A stretch of 64,000 bases of DNA from JAAXHF01 sp963665955 (GCA_965231765.1 OZ246887.1:372001-436000); one strand, 5' to 3'; positions 43,013 through 52,268 are shown, counted from the stretch's first letter. Numbers and translations are program-made. The notes: a model not told the origin generated them from the sequence alone.

Positions 43013-43067
43013 CAACAATTTTGTTGTATTATAATATTCAACAAAATTGTTGTCAACCATTTTGTTG
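43013..43067 (-). promoter_or_regulatory. Consensus promoter overlapped by three palindromic operators
   Basis: On the minus strand TTGACA (43056-43051) and TATAAT (43033-43028) are separated by exactly 17 nt, a perfect sigma-70 promoter for the ATPase operon. Three 14-bp palindromes of the form CAACAA-N2-TTGTTG lie at 43013-43026, 43039-43052 and 43054-43067 (the third has one mismatch). They cover the start point, the spacer with the -35, and the region upstream. A strong promoter under tight repression is implied; the repressor is unknown. Confidence 0.75.
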
Positions 43068-43148
43068 AAAGAATAGTCCAGCTATGATGGACTAGCAGGG
43101 GCATCCGTGCAAAAACCTACGTTTGCGATACTGCTTGAGGGGAGGAGA

Positions 43149-43430
43149 TCATACGGAAGCGGCCGCCCAGCCGCTCCGTCTGATAAGGTACAATGTGTCA
43201 AGCTTGGGCGCGGGCGCGAGAGCTTTCACTTTCCACGCTCCTTGGAGCTTTTCCACTTGCAGCGTGTAGGTCCCGTGCGCGACCTCTACGCCAGTCACCG
43301 CGCCGCCGGATTGTTTGACATGGGCAGCATTGAGATAGGCGGTCAAGGTTCCAGTCTTGGTCCCGGTCTTGCCGCTGACTTCGACCAGGAAGTTACTCAG
43401 CGTGTGTTGGGTAGCGGCTAGCCCGATGAC
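43149..43430 (-). pseudogene. C-terminal half of a SnoaL-like exported protein
   Basis: The minus-strand frame reads TQHTLSNFLVEVSGKTGTKT, GTLTAYLNAAHVKQSGG and VEVAHGTYTLQVEKLQGAWK, the C-terminal strands of a SnoaL/NTF2-like domain. It begins abruptly at the edge of the second 100-bp repeat copy. The matching N-terminal half lies at 44686-45000 on the same strand, beyond the alcohol dehydrogenase gene. Confidence 0.6.
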
Positions 43431-43526
43431 GGCGGCACAAGCCATAGGAGACCACCATCAGGTCGGCTGTACCGTGCGCGGCACTAATCAACTCGGCTCG
43501 CTCGTGTGCCTGGCCGAGGCCACCTT
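43427..43526 (+). repeat. 100-bp direct repeat, copy 2 (orphan MaoC 3' end)
   Basis: It matches 34291-34390 at 97 of 100 bases. It lacks the rest of the MaoC gene and lies between the SnoaL-like C-terminal half and the 3' end of the alcohol dehydrogenase gene, whose stop codon touches it. Confidence 0.92.
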
Positions 43527-44644
43527 TACAATAGGACGACTGGTTTAATCTCGCGGAACGCGTGCATGGCTTCCATGGCTTCATTGATCTGGTCCAGACG
43601 ATAGCGGTTTGACAGCATGTCTTCAAAGCGAAAACGTTCACGATTGAGCTGCAGAAACTGGAGAGCTTTGTAGTAATGGTCCGTATCGCCAGACAAGACG
43701 CCAATTACCGTCAGATGCTTCTCAACAAAAAAGCGCGGCGCAAAACTGACCTCTTGCGCTCCCAACTGACCGATGATGACGTACCGTCCTCCGCGCCGGA
43801 TCATGGCGACGCCTTCTGGAAACGCCGTTGTCCCACCTGAGGCTTCAATCACGATATCTGCCCCGCGCTTGTCGGTCAGTGACGTCACCAGCTGCTGGCG
43901 CTCCTGGGCGTCAGGGATGTCGTCAATATTGATGGTCTGCGACACACCCCAGGCTGTGGCGACTGCCAAACGCTGAGCAGGGGCACCGATCACAATGACT
44001 TGAGCCGCCCCGGCCCGGAGTGCCATCGCGGTCGAGTATAGACCCAGCGGTCCCGCTCCCTGGACCACAACAGTTTCGTGGTTTTCAATCCGTCCCAAAC
44101 GGTCAAACGCGTGGACCACCGAGCGCAGGGCACAACTGGCGGCTGAGGCTAGCTCGCTCGACACCCCGTCCGGGACTTTCACCCGTCCAGCGGTCGGCAC
44201 GACATAGCAATATTCCGAGAAGCCACCCATCAGATACGGCGGCTTCTCACAGTTGGTAAACATGTAGAGACGCCGCTTAGTGCACAAAGTCGGCTGATTG
44301 GCGACTGTACACATGTAGCAGCTACTGCACGAGGCGTGCGTCCAGATAATCCGGTCGCCCTCGGCCAGGGCTTGTCCAGCTGTATCCGTTTGCACCCCAG
44401 GCCCCATACGAACCACCCGCCCCATCATTTCATGCCCCAGAATCACCGGGAGTTGGAGGCGCGAGGTATCAGCGAGCGCCCCCTGCCATAGATGCACATC
44501 CGAGCCACAGATAGAGGCGACTTCGTTCTTGACCAAGATCGCTCCCGGTTCAATCTCATCTGGAATGGGCACCTCACGAATTTCGAGTGGTATTTTGAAG
44601 CCGGTCATACATGCGGCTCGGCTGGTTTTGGGAATAGTATTCAT
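43526..44644 (-). CDS. Zinc-dependent MDR alcohol dehydrogenase
   Basis: A 372-residue dehydrogenase: catalytic zinc region ASICGSDVHLWQGAL and GHEMMGRVV, structural zinc cysteines in THASCSSCYMCTVANQPTLC, and Rossmann motif VVVQGAGPLGLYSTAMALRA. The family oxidises alcohols or polyols with NAD(P). GAGGAGC lies before the ATG. The gene and the adjacent 100-bp repeat appear to interrupt a SnoaL-like gene, so it may have arrived as a small segment. Confidence 0.88.
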   Translation of the reverse strand: MNTIPKTSRAACMTGFKIPLEIREVPIPDEIEPGAILVKNEVASICGSDVHLWQGALADTSRLQLPVILGHEMMGRVVRMGPGVQTDTAGQALAEGDRIIWTHASCSSCYMCTVANQPTLCTKRRLYMFTNCEKPPYLMGGFSEYCYVVPTAGRVKVPDGVSSELASAASCALRSVVHAFDRLGRIENHETVVVQGAGPLGLYSTAMALRAGAAQVIVIGAPAQRLAVATAWGVSQTINIDDIPDAQERQQLVTSLTDKRGADIVIEASGGTTAFPEGVAMIRRGGRYVIIGQLGAQEVSFAPRFFVEKHLTVIGVLSGDTDHYYKALQFLQLNRERFRFEDMLSNRYRLDQINEAMEAMHAFREIKPVVLL

Positions 44645-44685
44645 CGCTGCTCCTCATTATTGCGCGCTTCATAACACGCTTCAGA

Positions 44686-45000
44686 CTAGGGGGCAAAGGG
44701 CGTGGGGGGATTGGTTGGAGGACCAGAAAAAGGCGTGCCCGGAAACCAGACCGAAAAGGACGCGTCGTCCGTGAAACACTGGGCGTAGCTGGCCGCCCCC
44801 TCCCCTTTGGGATCGGCACGAGTCGAATCTCCAATCGCATCGGTGCCGGTCCCGTAGCACAGCATAAGATCGATGCTGTCCGCCTTACTTTGCAGCTCCA
44901 GGGCAAACACCCGACTCGGCCCCAGAGTTAGTTGGATCAGCACGACAAGGACGACGACGCCAGACAGCAATGGGCGGTACAAGTCTCTATGCTCGGTCAT
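44686..45000 (-). pseudogene. N-terminal half of a SnoaL-like exported protein
   Basis: A 104-residue frame has a signal peptide (LLSGVVVLVVLIQLTLGPS, cleavage near VFA) and the beginning of a SnoaL-like domain (SIDLMLCYGTGTDAIGDSTR, YAQCFTDDASFSVWFPGTPF). It then ends early. The missing C-terminal half is at 43149-43430. The sulfotransferase gene ends 14 nt upstream, so it is probably still transcribed. Confidence 0.55.
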
Positions 45001-45014
45001 ATGCGTGTTCCTCC

Positions 45015-46199
45015 TTACCAGGAGGTCTGATTGTCAGGAAAAGTGCTTTTCAGAAACTCAAGATACGCGGCGAAGTGCTCGTTAATAAGTTCGGGAGTCA
45101 ACTGATAGTCCACCTGGTCATATGTGAAAGCGCCGAATTTGTGGATGGGATTCGCTGCCTCCCAGTTCAGGATGTTTTGGAAGGTCTCATCCCGCACGGG
45201 CATGCCGCAGAAATTATATATCTTTGTGGCTAGGTCATCACTGGAGCCGGTGACTTCATCATAGTGAATGTCCAGAATCTTCAGGTTTGGCAGGCGTTGC
45301 CTGATCTTCAGATGTTCCTCCAATCCCATCGCCAGACCCATTCTTATCGTTTCATATTCCGGCTTCTTGTCTGAAAAAGGGGCGTGAAAGGTATCCAATA
45401 AACGGCACATGCTCGGGACGGTCCGGTGCGGAGTACGATGGGTCATGAGCAGCCGGGCATCCGGAAAGACATCCAAAATAAACGGTTCAAGTCCACACCA
45501 CAGAGGACTTTTTAAGACCCAGGGTTTGTTTTCACCCGATTGCCATTGCAGGTACTTCAGCATATCGCGCAGGTATTCTAAGGTAAGGGTCGGGTTCTGG
45601 GTGGCAAACCATTGCATATAACTGCTCAGAGTACTAAACGCGATAAAAACACCGCTTATCAAGCAGTGTTCCAGTAATATACTTTCCTCCTCCGGTTCAA
45701 ATGTGCTGAAAGGATGCCCTAACTTGGCATCCGGTGACATCCTATCGAACCAGCGGATAAATGCTTCCGCTTCATCAATACGGGCTTGCGGGGACTCAGT
45801 CAGTGACCCGGTTAGCAGCGACGGGTTATGCGTCTTCCAAAAGGGCAGATAGTGAAAATCTCCTGATGCCGCCAGGAGCTTCTGGACCTTGGTTGTGCCG
45901 CTTCTCAGCAGGCCATAGACAAAGACCGGACTTTTAATCTGAATCTCTGCAATTTCCGGGTGCTGGGCAAAATCCCGTTGCATCCGCAACCGGTTACACA
46001 GCAGGCGCACTAATTTTTTTTCAATGGCAAGCGCGCCCTGTTCATGCAGGCAGGCATCGGTGTTATACGAGGCATGTAAGATCCGGAACGGTTCAACGGC
46101 CGCTTCATCGATGATATCGATGCCAGTCATCTCTCGTGCTCGGGACATCATTTGATCAGCGGACATCTGCAACAGAAATGGGTTTTTTTCTTGATTCAT
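45015..46199 (-). CDS. Sulfotransferase-family protein
   Basis: A 394-residue PAPS-dependent sulfotransferase-type protein. The 5'-phosphosulfate loop is FVYGLLRSGTTKVQKLL, and the 3'-phosphate region includes RLLMTHRTPHRTVPSMCRLL. KPWVLKSPLWCGLEPFILDV is also typical. It would transfer sulfate to a hydroxyl or amine of a small metabolite. The ribosome site is weak (GAGAAATG). Confidence 0.82.
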   Translation of the reverse strand: MNQEKNPFLLQMSADQMMSRAREMTGIDIIDEAAVEPFRILHASYNTDACLHEQGALAIEKKLVRLLCNRLRMQRDFAQHPEIAEIQIKSPVFVYGLLRSGTTKVQKLLAASGDFHYLPFWKTHNPSLLTGSLTESPQARIDEAEAFIRWFDRMSPDAKLGHPFSTFEPEEESILLEHCLISGVFIAFSTLSSYMQWFATQNPTLTLEYLRDMLKYLQWQSGENKPWVLKSPLWCGLEPFILDVFPDARLLMTHRTPHRTVPSMCRLLDTFHAPFSDKKPEYETIRMGLAMGLEEHLKIRQRLPNLKILDIHYDEVTGSSDDLATKIYNFCGMPVRDETFQNILNWEAANPIHKFGAFTYDQVDYQLTPELINEHFAAYLEFLKSTFPDNQTSW

Positions 46200-46245
46200 A
46201 ACATTTCTCTATACGTCTTTGTCTAGTTATATTAAAGCGGTAAAC

Positions 46246-46299
46246 CTCAGCATATAAAATGCGAAGCCCGGTGAACACGTCCGCCATCTATATGCTGAG
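46246..46299. repeat. Long-loop inverted repeat between crotonase and sulfotransferase genes
   Basis: CTCAGCATATA (46246-46256) and TATATGCTGAG (46289-46299) are perfect 11-bp arms 32 nt apart, directly beyond the crotonase stop. No T-run follows, so it could be an mRNA stabiliser, a small element remnant or a weak terminator. Confidence 0.45.
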
Positions 46300-46300
46300 T

Positions 46301-47023
46301 CTAGTACAATCGCGGCCCGATGAAGATGCCGTCCACGAAATGTTTCGTTTTGGTCGCTGCATTATGCGGCAACGCCAGCAATTCCTGGGTCAGCTCGCGG
46401 ACCACGGGAGGCAGTTCGCCGTCCTTCACCACCCGATAGATCATCCCCACGTTATACAGGTCACGCGCCGTGAAATGGTGGCACAGGATCATCGCCTCTT
46501 TCGCCCGCCAGGGTCCCAGCCGCGCCGCCATGATCTGCGCTGGTCCCCCCAGGAACGCGGCTCCTAATTCGACCTCTGGAGCCCAGAACTCGGCCTGCTC
46601 GACCGCCACGATAAAATCGAAGGCGACGGCAAGCGCCCATCCGCCTCCCACCGCATAGCCATTCACGGCAGCAATCGTCATGCAGTCCAGGCGTGTGATC
46701 TGATCGAAAAGGCGCCCGACTGCGCGGCCGACCGCGCGCGCCTCGCGGCCGACCGCGCCAGCCGCGCCGCTTCTGGCCGAGAACACGCGTGCCCGTTCCT
46801 CCCTACCGAGACCCTTCACCGCCGAGGTGTCTGCACCTGCCGAAAACGCTGCGCCGACTCCGGTGACAATGAGGACACGTACCTCGGGATCGTTACGCAC
46901 GTTGCGTAAGAGACCTTCGAGCTCGTTCATGACCTCCTGGTTGAGGCAGTTACGCCGCTCCGGGCGATTAAAGGTTATGGTCGTCACCGCACCGTCCTTC
47001 TCGTACAGAAAATGATCAGCCAT
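46301..47023 (-). CDS. Enoyl-CoA hydratase/isomerase (crotonase fold)
   Basis: A 240-residue crotonase: ITFNRPERRNCLNQEVMNEL, the oxyanion-hole segments GAAFSAGADTSAVKG and VNGYAVGGGWALAVAFDFIV. An Arg/Ala/Gly-rich insertion (GAAGAVGREARAVGRAVG) lies between them. The usual catalytic Glu pair is not fully evident, so hydratase versus isomerase activity is open. It starts 20 nt after the double CoA-transferase gene, forming one operon. Confidence 0.82.
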   Translation of the reverse strand: MADHFLYEKDGAVTTITFNRPERRNCLNQEVMNELEGLLRNVRNDPEVRVLIVTGVGAAFSAGADTSAVKGLGREERARVFSARSGAAGAVGREARAVGRAVGRLFDQITRLDCMTIAAVNGYAVGGGWALAVAFDFIVAVEQAEFWAPEVELGAAFLGGPAQIMAARLGPWRAKEAMILCHHFTARDLYNVGMIYRVVKDGELPPVVRELTQELLALPHNAATKTKHFVDGIFIGPRLY

Positions 47024-47043
47024 ACGAACTGCGACTCCTCTTT

Positions 47044-49464
47044 CTAGTACAACACCTGCTGTGCTCTCAGCTGGGCAATGTCTTCGGCCGTATACTGCAA
47101 CACGTCACGTAACACTTCATCCGTGTGTTGACCGAGCAGCGGGGCAGGAGAGCGGACCCCCTGCGGTGCATTGGCCAAAATCCACGGAATCCCGGTGTGT
47201 GTCTGGGTGCCCACCTGCGGATGCGGCAGACGCGCAAAAAATCCACGCTCATTCAGGTGCGCATCTTCCACCAAATCTTTGCTGCTCATTGACGGAAAGG
47301 CCGCCACACCTGCGGCCTGCAATGTGTGGGTGATCTCCCAGCGGTCATGCTGCGTTGTCCAGGCGGTGATATTCTGCTCCAATTCATTCTCATACGTCTT
47401 GCGATCCTGAGCAGTGCGGAAACGTGGGTCATCCGCAAACTGCGGCTGCCCCATCGCTCGGCACAGTGCTCGCCACTCTTCTTCGGAGCCGCACGCGATC
47501 GCTACCCATGCGTCTTCCCCATGACAGCGGAAACAGTTGTGCGGTGCCATCCAGACATCACGGTTGCCCCGTCTCGGCGGTTCCGTGCCGTTCATGGCAT
47601 ACTCCATCCATCCCTCCACGGCTAACACCGTCCCGGCGCTCCATAACGCCACGTCGATATATTGCCCGCGTCCTGTGCGTTTGCGCGCGGCGAGGGCGGC
47701 ACAGATGGCGGCTGCCGCCGTGATGCCGGCATTGGGATCGCCAATAGACACGCCAAGCTCTTGCGGTGGACCATCTTGATAGCCTGTCAAGGCTGACAAT
47801 CCTGTCAGCGGCGGAATGGCCGGACCGTAGCCCATATACTCTTTGAGCGGACCAGTATGACCGTAGCCGGAGATTGAGACCACGATCAGATCAGGCTTCA
47901 GCTTCTTCAACTCCTCGTAGCTGAGCCCCATGTCCTCCATGACCCCTGTGGCAAAGTTATCAATGACTACATCGCTGTGCTGAATCAGTTTCTTCGCCAG
48001 TGCAAGACCTGCCGCCTTTCTCAAGTTGAGCTGGACGCTTTTTTTGCTCTGGTTCCATTGGCTAAATGGACCAGACGCATCATACCCAGGCTTCACTCCT
48101 TTTGGCGCAATCGGTAGGCGTCGCATCAGATCCAGATGAGCGTGCGATTCGATCTTGACGACCTCCGCACCGAGATAGGCCAGCTGCATGGTACAGTACG
48201 GTCCCGCCCACACCCAGGAAAAGTCCGCGACCCGAAGACCGGCCAGCGGTAAACTGGGCAAACTCGGCAGACTGGAACGCAGGTCTGCGGATGATGAAGC
48301 AGGTGACTCCAGCGATTCTTGGGCTAAGTTTGCAACTTCAGCGTTATGTTCCCCCAGCAACGGCGCGGCGCGGCGTATCCGCCAACACGGTTCGTGCAAC
48401 TGGTATGGCGCGCCAAAATGCGTCAACGTGCCGGCGCGAGGATGCGTGACGTCGATAAAGAAGTTCTGGGTGCGCAATTGCTCTTGTTGCGCTAAGCCTG
48501 CCATCGTCAACACTGGCGCGAAGCACAGCCGCCGCGCTTGTCCGGCATGGAACAAGTCTTCCACCTTCCATTGGCGCGTCCATTCTTCCACATACACCCT
48601 GAGCGCATCCTGATTCTTAATGCGATTGGTGCGTCCGGAAAAAATATCCCAGCTGGTCCACTCGGGATTGCCCATGAGCTCCACCAAGCGTTCCCACTGG
48701 TCCTCTTCTGCACAGACCAGGAAGATGAGCCCATCCTGGCACTCGTACATGCCCCATGGATACATGTAGCGCTGCCCCAAACGCGAGGCGACTCGCCCCA
48801 GGTAGCTATAATAGACAATCGCCTGCTCCAGGAACGAGGCAATAAATGCTTGTACGGAGAGATCAATATGCTCGCCTCTTCCAGCCGACAGTGCCTGCGT
48901 GTACGCAGCAAGAGTAGCAGTCGCGGCGGCTAATCCGCCTTGAAAATCACATTGCTGGCCGAAGGCTTTGAGTGGCGGGAGATCTGGGCGATCGGACGCG
49001 CCGGGACTTAACCACGCCCAGCCACCGGCATGTGCCAAGGTTAACTCATAGGCATGGTAATCCTTGTGTGGCCCGGTCAAGCCAAAAGGTGTGATGGAGC
49101 ACATCACGAGGCGCGGGTTCAGCTCACGAAATGTATCGTATGCGATCCCGCGGGTGGCCATCTCACCTGGCGGATAGTTGTGCACCAGGATATCCGCCCA
49201 ACGTACGAGCCGGTGCAGTTCATCCTTTTGGTGGCTCAGGTCGAGTGTCGCACCTCTTTTGTTGGTATTCAGGGACAAGAAGAGGCCGCTTTGTTCCGGG
49301 TCGATCACCCCACCTGGGAACGGGCCGCGTTGGCGCCCGGGATCGCCGCCAGGCTCTTCGACTTTGATGACATCCGCGCCGAGGTCGGCCATTAATTTCG
49401 TGGCGTAGGCAGCAGACACCATCGCCCCCAACTCCAGTACTTTCACGCCTTCAAGTCCATGCAT
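47044..49464 (-). CDS. Double (tandem) CaiB/BaiF CoA-transferase
   Basis: An 806-residue protein with two complete family III CoA-transferase modules. Module 1 (about 1-385): GVKVLELGAMVSAAYATKLM and GRGEHIDLSVQAFIASF. Module 2 (about 398-806): GLRVADFSWVWAGPYCTMQL and GRGQYIDVALWSAGTVL. The catalytic Asp is retained in both (HIDLS, YIDVA). Single-module enzymes work as interlocked dimers, so the fusion may be a self-contained pseudo-heterodimer. It is followed by a crotonase gene in the same operon. Confidence 0.88.
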   Translation of the reverse strand: MHGLEGVKVLELGAMVSAAYATKLMADLGADVIKVEEPGGDPGRQRGPFPGGVIDPEQSGLFLSLNTNKRGATLDLSHQKDELHRLVRWADILVHNYPPGEMATRGIAYDTFRELNPRLVMCSITPFGLTGPHKDYHAYELTLAHAGGWAWLSPGASDRPDLPPLKAFGQQCDFQGGLAAATATLAAYTQALSAGRGEHIDLSVQAFIASFLEQAIVYYSYLGRVASRLGQRYMYPWGMYECQDGLIFLVCAEEDQWERLVELMGNPEWTSWDIFSGRTNRIKNQDALRVYVEEWTRQWKVEDLFHAGQARRLCFAPVLTMAGLAQQEQLRTQNFFIDVTHPRAGTLTHFGAPYQLHEPCWRIRRAAPLLGEHNAEVANLAQESLESPASSSADLRSSLPSLPSLPLAGLRVADFSWVWAGPYCTMQLAYLGAEVVKIESHAHLDLMRRLPIAPKGVKPGYDASGPFSQWNQSKKSVQLNLRKAAGLALAKKLIQHSDVVIDNFATGVMEDMGLSYEELKKLKPDLIVVSISGYGHTGPLKEYMGYGPAIPPLTGLSALTGYQDGPPQELGVSIGDPNAGITAAAAICAALAARKRTGRGQYIDVALWSAGTVLAVEGWMEYAMNGTEPPRRGNRDVWMAPHNCFRCHGEDAWVAIACGSEEEWRALCRAMGQPQFADDPRFRTAQDRKTYENELEQNITAWTTQHDRWEITHTLQAAGVAAFPSMSSKDLVEDAHLNERGFFARLPHPQVGTQTHTGIPWILANAPQGVRSPAPLLGQHTDEVLRDVLQYTAEDIAQLRAQQVLY

Positions 49465-49737
49465 AGGAATTGTCCTGATATATCAATTGGCACCCTGCGC
49501 CACGATCTCTTGGCGGTGTCCACTCTGAGCCCTGCGGCGCAGTGCAGCCTGAGCGGCGCGCAGAAATCGTGGGTGTCTACCCGAATGCCCTCGCCCGTCC
49601 TGTAAGAGCCCCCTGGGAATCTAAAAAACCAACCGAAGTGGGAAAGTTAGAACCGCCAGTTCTATAACGTGACAAGTGCCAGAGCACGACTTTGGATCGA
49701 GCAGTAAAGCCCATATCGCGCTCGGGTCCAGGGCTCA

Positions 49738-51342
49738 CTAGCTCAGATCGAAGCCTTCGTACCCCTTAGCCGCAACGTCAGCAAAGATCTCGCGGTAGAG
49801 TGGAACGCCACCGGCAAACAAGAGGAAGCGGCCGCGCACGTTCTCAGGATTCGTACTGCCAAAGAACCACGAATCTTGCATGTCATTGATGAGCAGCCCT
49901 TGGGCCGATTCATAGCAGCGCTTGGTCCAGGCGTCTTCAGCCTCGGCGATCGCGGTCATGGTCTCGAAACCGTTCTCGCGCATATAGCGGATACACTCGA
50001 CGATCCATTCGACGTTGCTCTCGACGCAGCGTGTGATATTGCAAAACAGCGCTAGGTTGTGCGGCCCCATGATGGCCCATAGGTTCGGGAAGCCCGAGAA
50101 CTGAACGCCCAGGTTTGTTCGCGGCCCGTCGGACCAATGCTCTTGCAGGGTACGACCGTGTTGACCGCGAATATCCATACGCATGAGCTCGCCGGTAACG
50201 CTATGAAAGCCGGTGGCATAAATAATAACGTCGAGTTCATGCACCTCGTTGTCGGTTTCGATCCCGGTTGGGGTGATCTTCGTAATCGGTGTTGCCCGCA
50301 AATCAACCAATCCGACATTGTCGCGATTGAAAGTCTCGTAGTAGTTCTTCTCGCCAGGACAACGCTTCGTACCGAACGTGTGCTTCGGTATCAGTTTCTC
50401 GGCCATCACCGGATCGGTGACGCGCTCACGGATCTTGCTGGCGAGGAATTCGGCAACTTCATCAGCAGCTTCCTGTGATATAAATGAGTCACTGTAATTC
50501 CCAAGCCACAGCGCGAAACCGCCGCGCTCGTACAACTCCTGATAGCGAGTCCAGCGTTCCTCTTTCGGCACGTCCATCGCGGCGCGCGGGTCCGGCTCGT
50601 GAATAAAGCCGGCCCAGGTGCGTTTGCATAGCGCAAAAATCTCATGCGCTTTTTCTTTGAGCGCCCGTTGTTCCCCCGCGCTAATCGGGCGGTTGCGGAG
50701 CGGGGTACACCAATTCGCAGTGCGCTGAAAAACGGTCAGCTGTGCACAGTCGGGGGCAATGGACTGAATGATCTGGACGCCAGTCGGACCGCTGCCGATG
50801 ATGCCAACACGCTTGCCCGTGAAATCAACCGGTTCTTTCGACCAGCGTGCACTGTGCAGCGACAGGCCTGCAAAGTCTTCAACCCCTGCATAATCCGGAA
50901 ACTGGTGCGCCGAAAGCAGCCCGGTAGCGCAGATCACGTAGCGCGCCCGAGCGCGCAATCCGTTCTGAGTCTCAATCTCCCACCGCTTGTCGGCTTTGTT
51001 GTACATTACGCTAGCGACACGGGCGCGGCACTCGATGTAGGGCTTGAGATCGAATTTATCCGCAACAAAATGCAAATACCGCTCGATTTCTGGCTGGCCC
51101 GAGAAATGCTCGCTCCACTCCCATTCGTCTATCAATTCCTGCGAGAAGGAGTATTGGTAGGAATAGCTCTCAGAGTCGAACCGGGCTCCGGGGTAGCGAT
51201 TCCAGTACCAGGTGCCGCTGATATCGGTGCCAGCCTCGAAAACCCGCGCCGAGAGGCCGAGTTGGCGGAGTTTATAGAGAGCATACAGGCCGGACACGCC
51301 GGCACCGATGACGATAGCATCATATTGCTGGGTCACGCTCAT
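49738..51342 (-). CDS. Baeyer-Villiger-type flavin monooxygenase (first)
   Basis: A 534-residue class B flavoprotein monooxygenase: FAD motif AIVIGAGVSGLYALYKL-type start, GTWYWNRYPGARFDSESYSY, NADP motif GIIGSGPTGVQIIQSI and a BVMO fingerprint FAGLSLHSARWS (F-x-G-x3-H-x3-W-S; canonical proteins have P or D last). It converts ketones to esters or lactones with NADPH and O2. It shares clear similarity over its length with the second enzyme at 55804. Confidence 0.9.
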   Translation of the reverse strand: MSVTQQYDAIVIGAGVSGLYALYKLRQLGLSARVFEAGTDISGTWYWNRYPGARFDSESYSYQYSFSQELIDEWEWSEHFSGQPEIERYLHFVADKFDLKPYIECRARVASVMYNKADKRWEIETQNGLRARARYVICATGLLSAHQFPDYAGVEDFAGLSLHSARWSKEPVDFTGKRVGIIGSGPTGVQIIQSIAPDCAQLTVFQRTANWCTPLRNRPISAGEQRALKEKAHEIFALCKRTWAGFIHEPDPRAAMDVPKEERWTRYQELYERGGFALWLGNYSDSFISQEAADEVAEFLASKIRERVTDPVMAEKLIPKHTFGTKRCPGEKNYYETFNRDNVGLVDLRATPITKITPTGIETDNEVHELDVIIYATGFHSVTGELMRMDIRGQHGRTLQEHWSDGPRTNLGVQFSGFPNLWAIMGPHNLALFCNITRCVESNVEWIVECIRYMRENGFETMTAIAEAEDAWTKRCYESAQGLLINDMQDSWFFGSTNPENVRGRFLLFAGGVPLYREIFADVAAKGYEGFDLS

Positions 51343-51612
51343 AGTCTCCTGTGGTTAGCGATCAGTTTGCATTTCAGCCGGCGACTCTAGCACGACAGCT
51401 CCGAGCTGGTCTAGGGTGAAGAGGCGCTTCTTTTGGCCCGCCCTCTGTGGCGTTCGGCAAACCAAACGGGCAGCGCGGACCAAGCCTGCTGAAGGCTGTG
51501 TTGACACCCATGCTATTGCCCGATCACAAGTGAGAGCAGGCCATGCTTACCCCTTGCCAATCGAATGAGAAGCTGAGATTTGAAATAATCTTTCCCGCAA
51601 GGATAACACCCC

Positions 51613-52041
51613 ATGAGGAGACGCGTTTTGATTATCATTGCTGTGTTGGCTGGGATTGCGGCTTTTATCACCGTGTACAATCCTCTCGTTTCGACTATTC
51701 TCCAATCCGATCAACACACGCTGCTGAGTGCCCGCACCATGCTCATCACGATGGAGAACCGGGAGACTTCGAAGATGAAAACGTTTCCGGTGAACTACCT
51801 GCGCGAGGAGGATACGATCTATATCGGAAGCGATTTTGGCTGGGAGAAGCATCTGGATGGCGGCGCGGAAGTCCGCATGCTGATTCAGGGAACTGAGTTT
51901 GTCGGCTGGGCGGTGCCCGTCTCTGATGACCCTGCCCGGAGCAGTGCAGGCTTCAAGAAACTCCGTCCATGGACTTATAAGGGAGCGGAATGGACCGGAG
52001 CCGTTTTTGTGGAAGTGAAAATTCAAGACGAAGGCCGCTAA
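51613..52041 (+). CDS. Membrane-anchored Ddn/nitroreductase-like protein
   Basis: A 142-residue protein with an N-terminal membrane anchor (RRVLIIIAVLAGIAAFITVY) and a split-barrel segment FPVNYLREEDTIYIGSDFGW, GGAEVRMLIQGTEFVGWAVP. The pattern resembles deazaflavin- or FMN-dependent nitroreductase/DUF385 proteins. AAGGATAAC precedes the ATG. It is divergent from the monooxygenase gene. Confidence 0.65.
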   Translation: MRRRVLIIIAVLAGIAAFITVYNPLVSTILQSDQHTLLSARTMLITMENRETSKMKTFPVNYLREEDTIYIGSDFGWEKHLDGGAEVRMLIQGTEFVGWAVPVSDDPARSSAGFKKLRPWTYKGAEWTGAVFVEVKIQDEGR

Positions 52042-52268
52042 GCACTCAGGGAAGAAGCAGCAGAAAGGAAAAACGGCTAAGCTGGGCATGCTGGAATTTC
52101 ATCTCGGTCAATCTCTCCAGCAGCGCATCCTTCGAATCAAAACACGAACCAAAATGAAGCGTCACTAAGCCCCGGTTGTAGCCTGCGCGTTCACCGATTG
52201 CTTCACAACTCCCAAGTCTATATGCTCTGGGCCAAATCTGAGCACGAGACCGTGAATAAGGAGGAGAT

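Noticed and set aside
52046..52268. A minus-strand protein-like stretch (HFGSCFDSKDALLERLTEMK) in an intergenic region
   Set aside because: It lacks a start and a recognisable family; it could be a remnant but cannot be supported.
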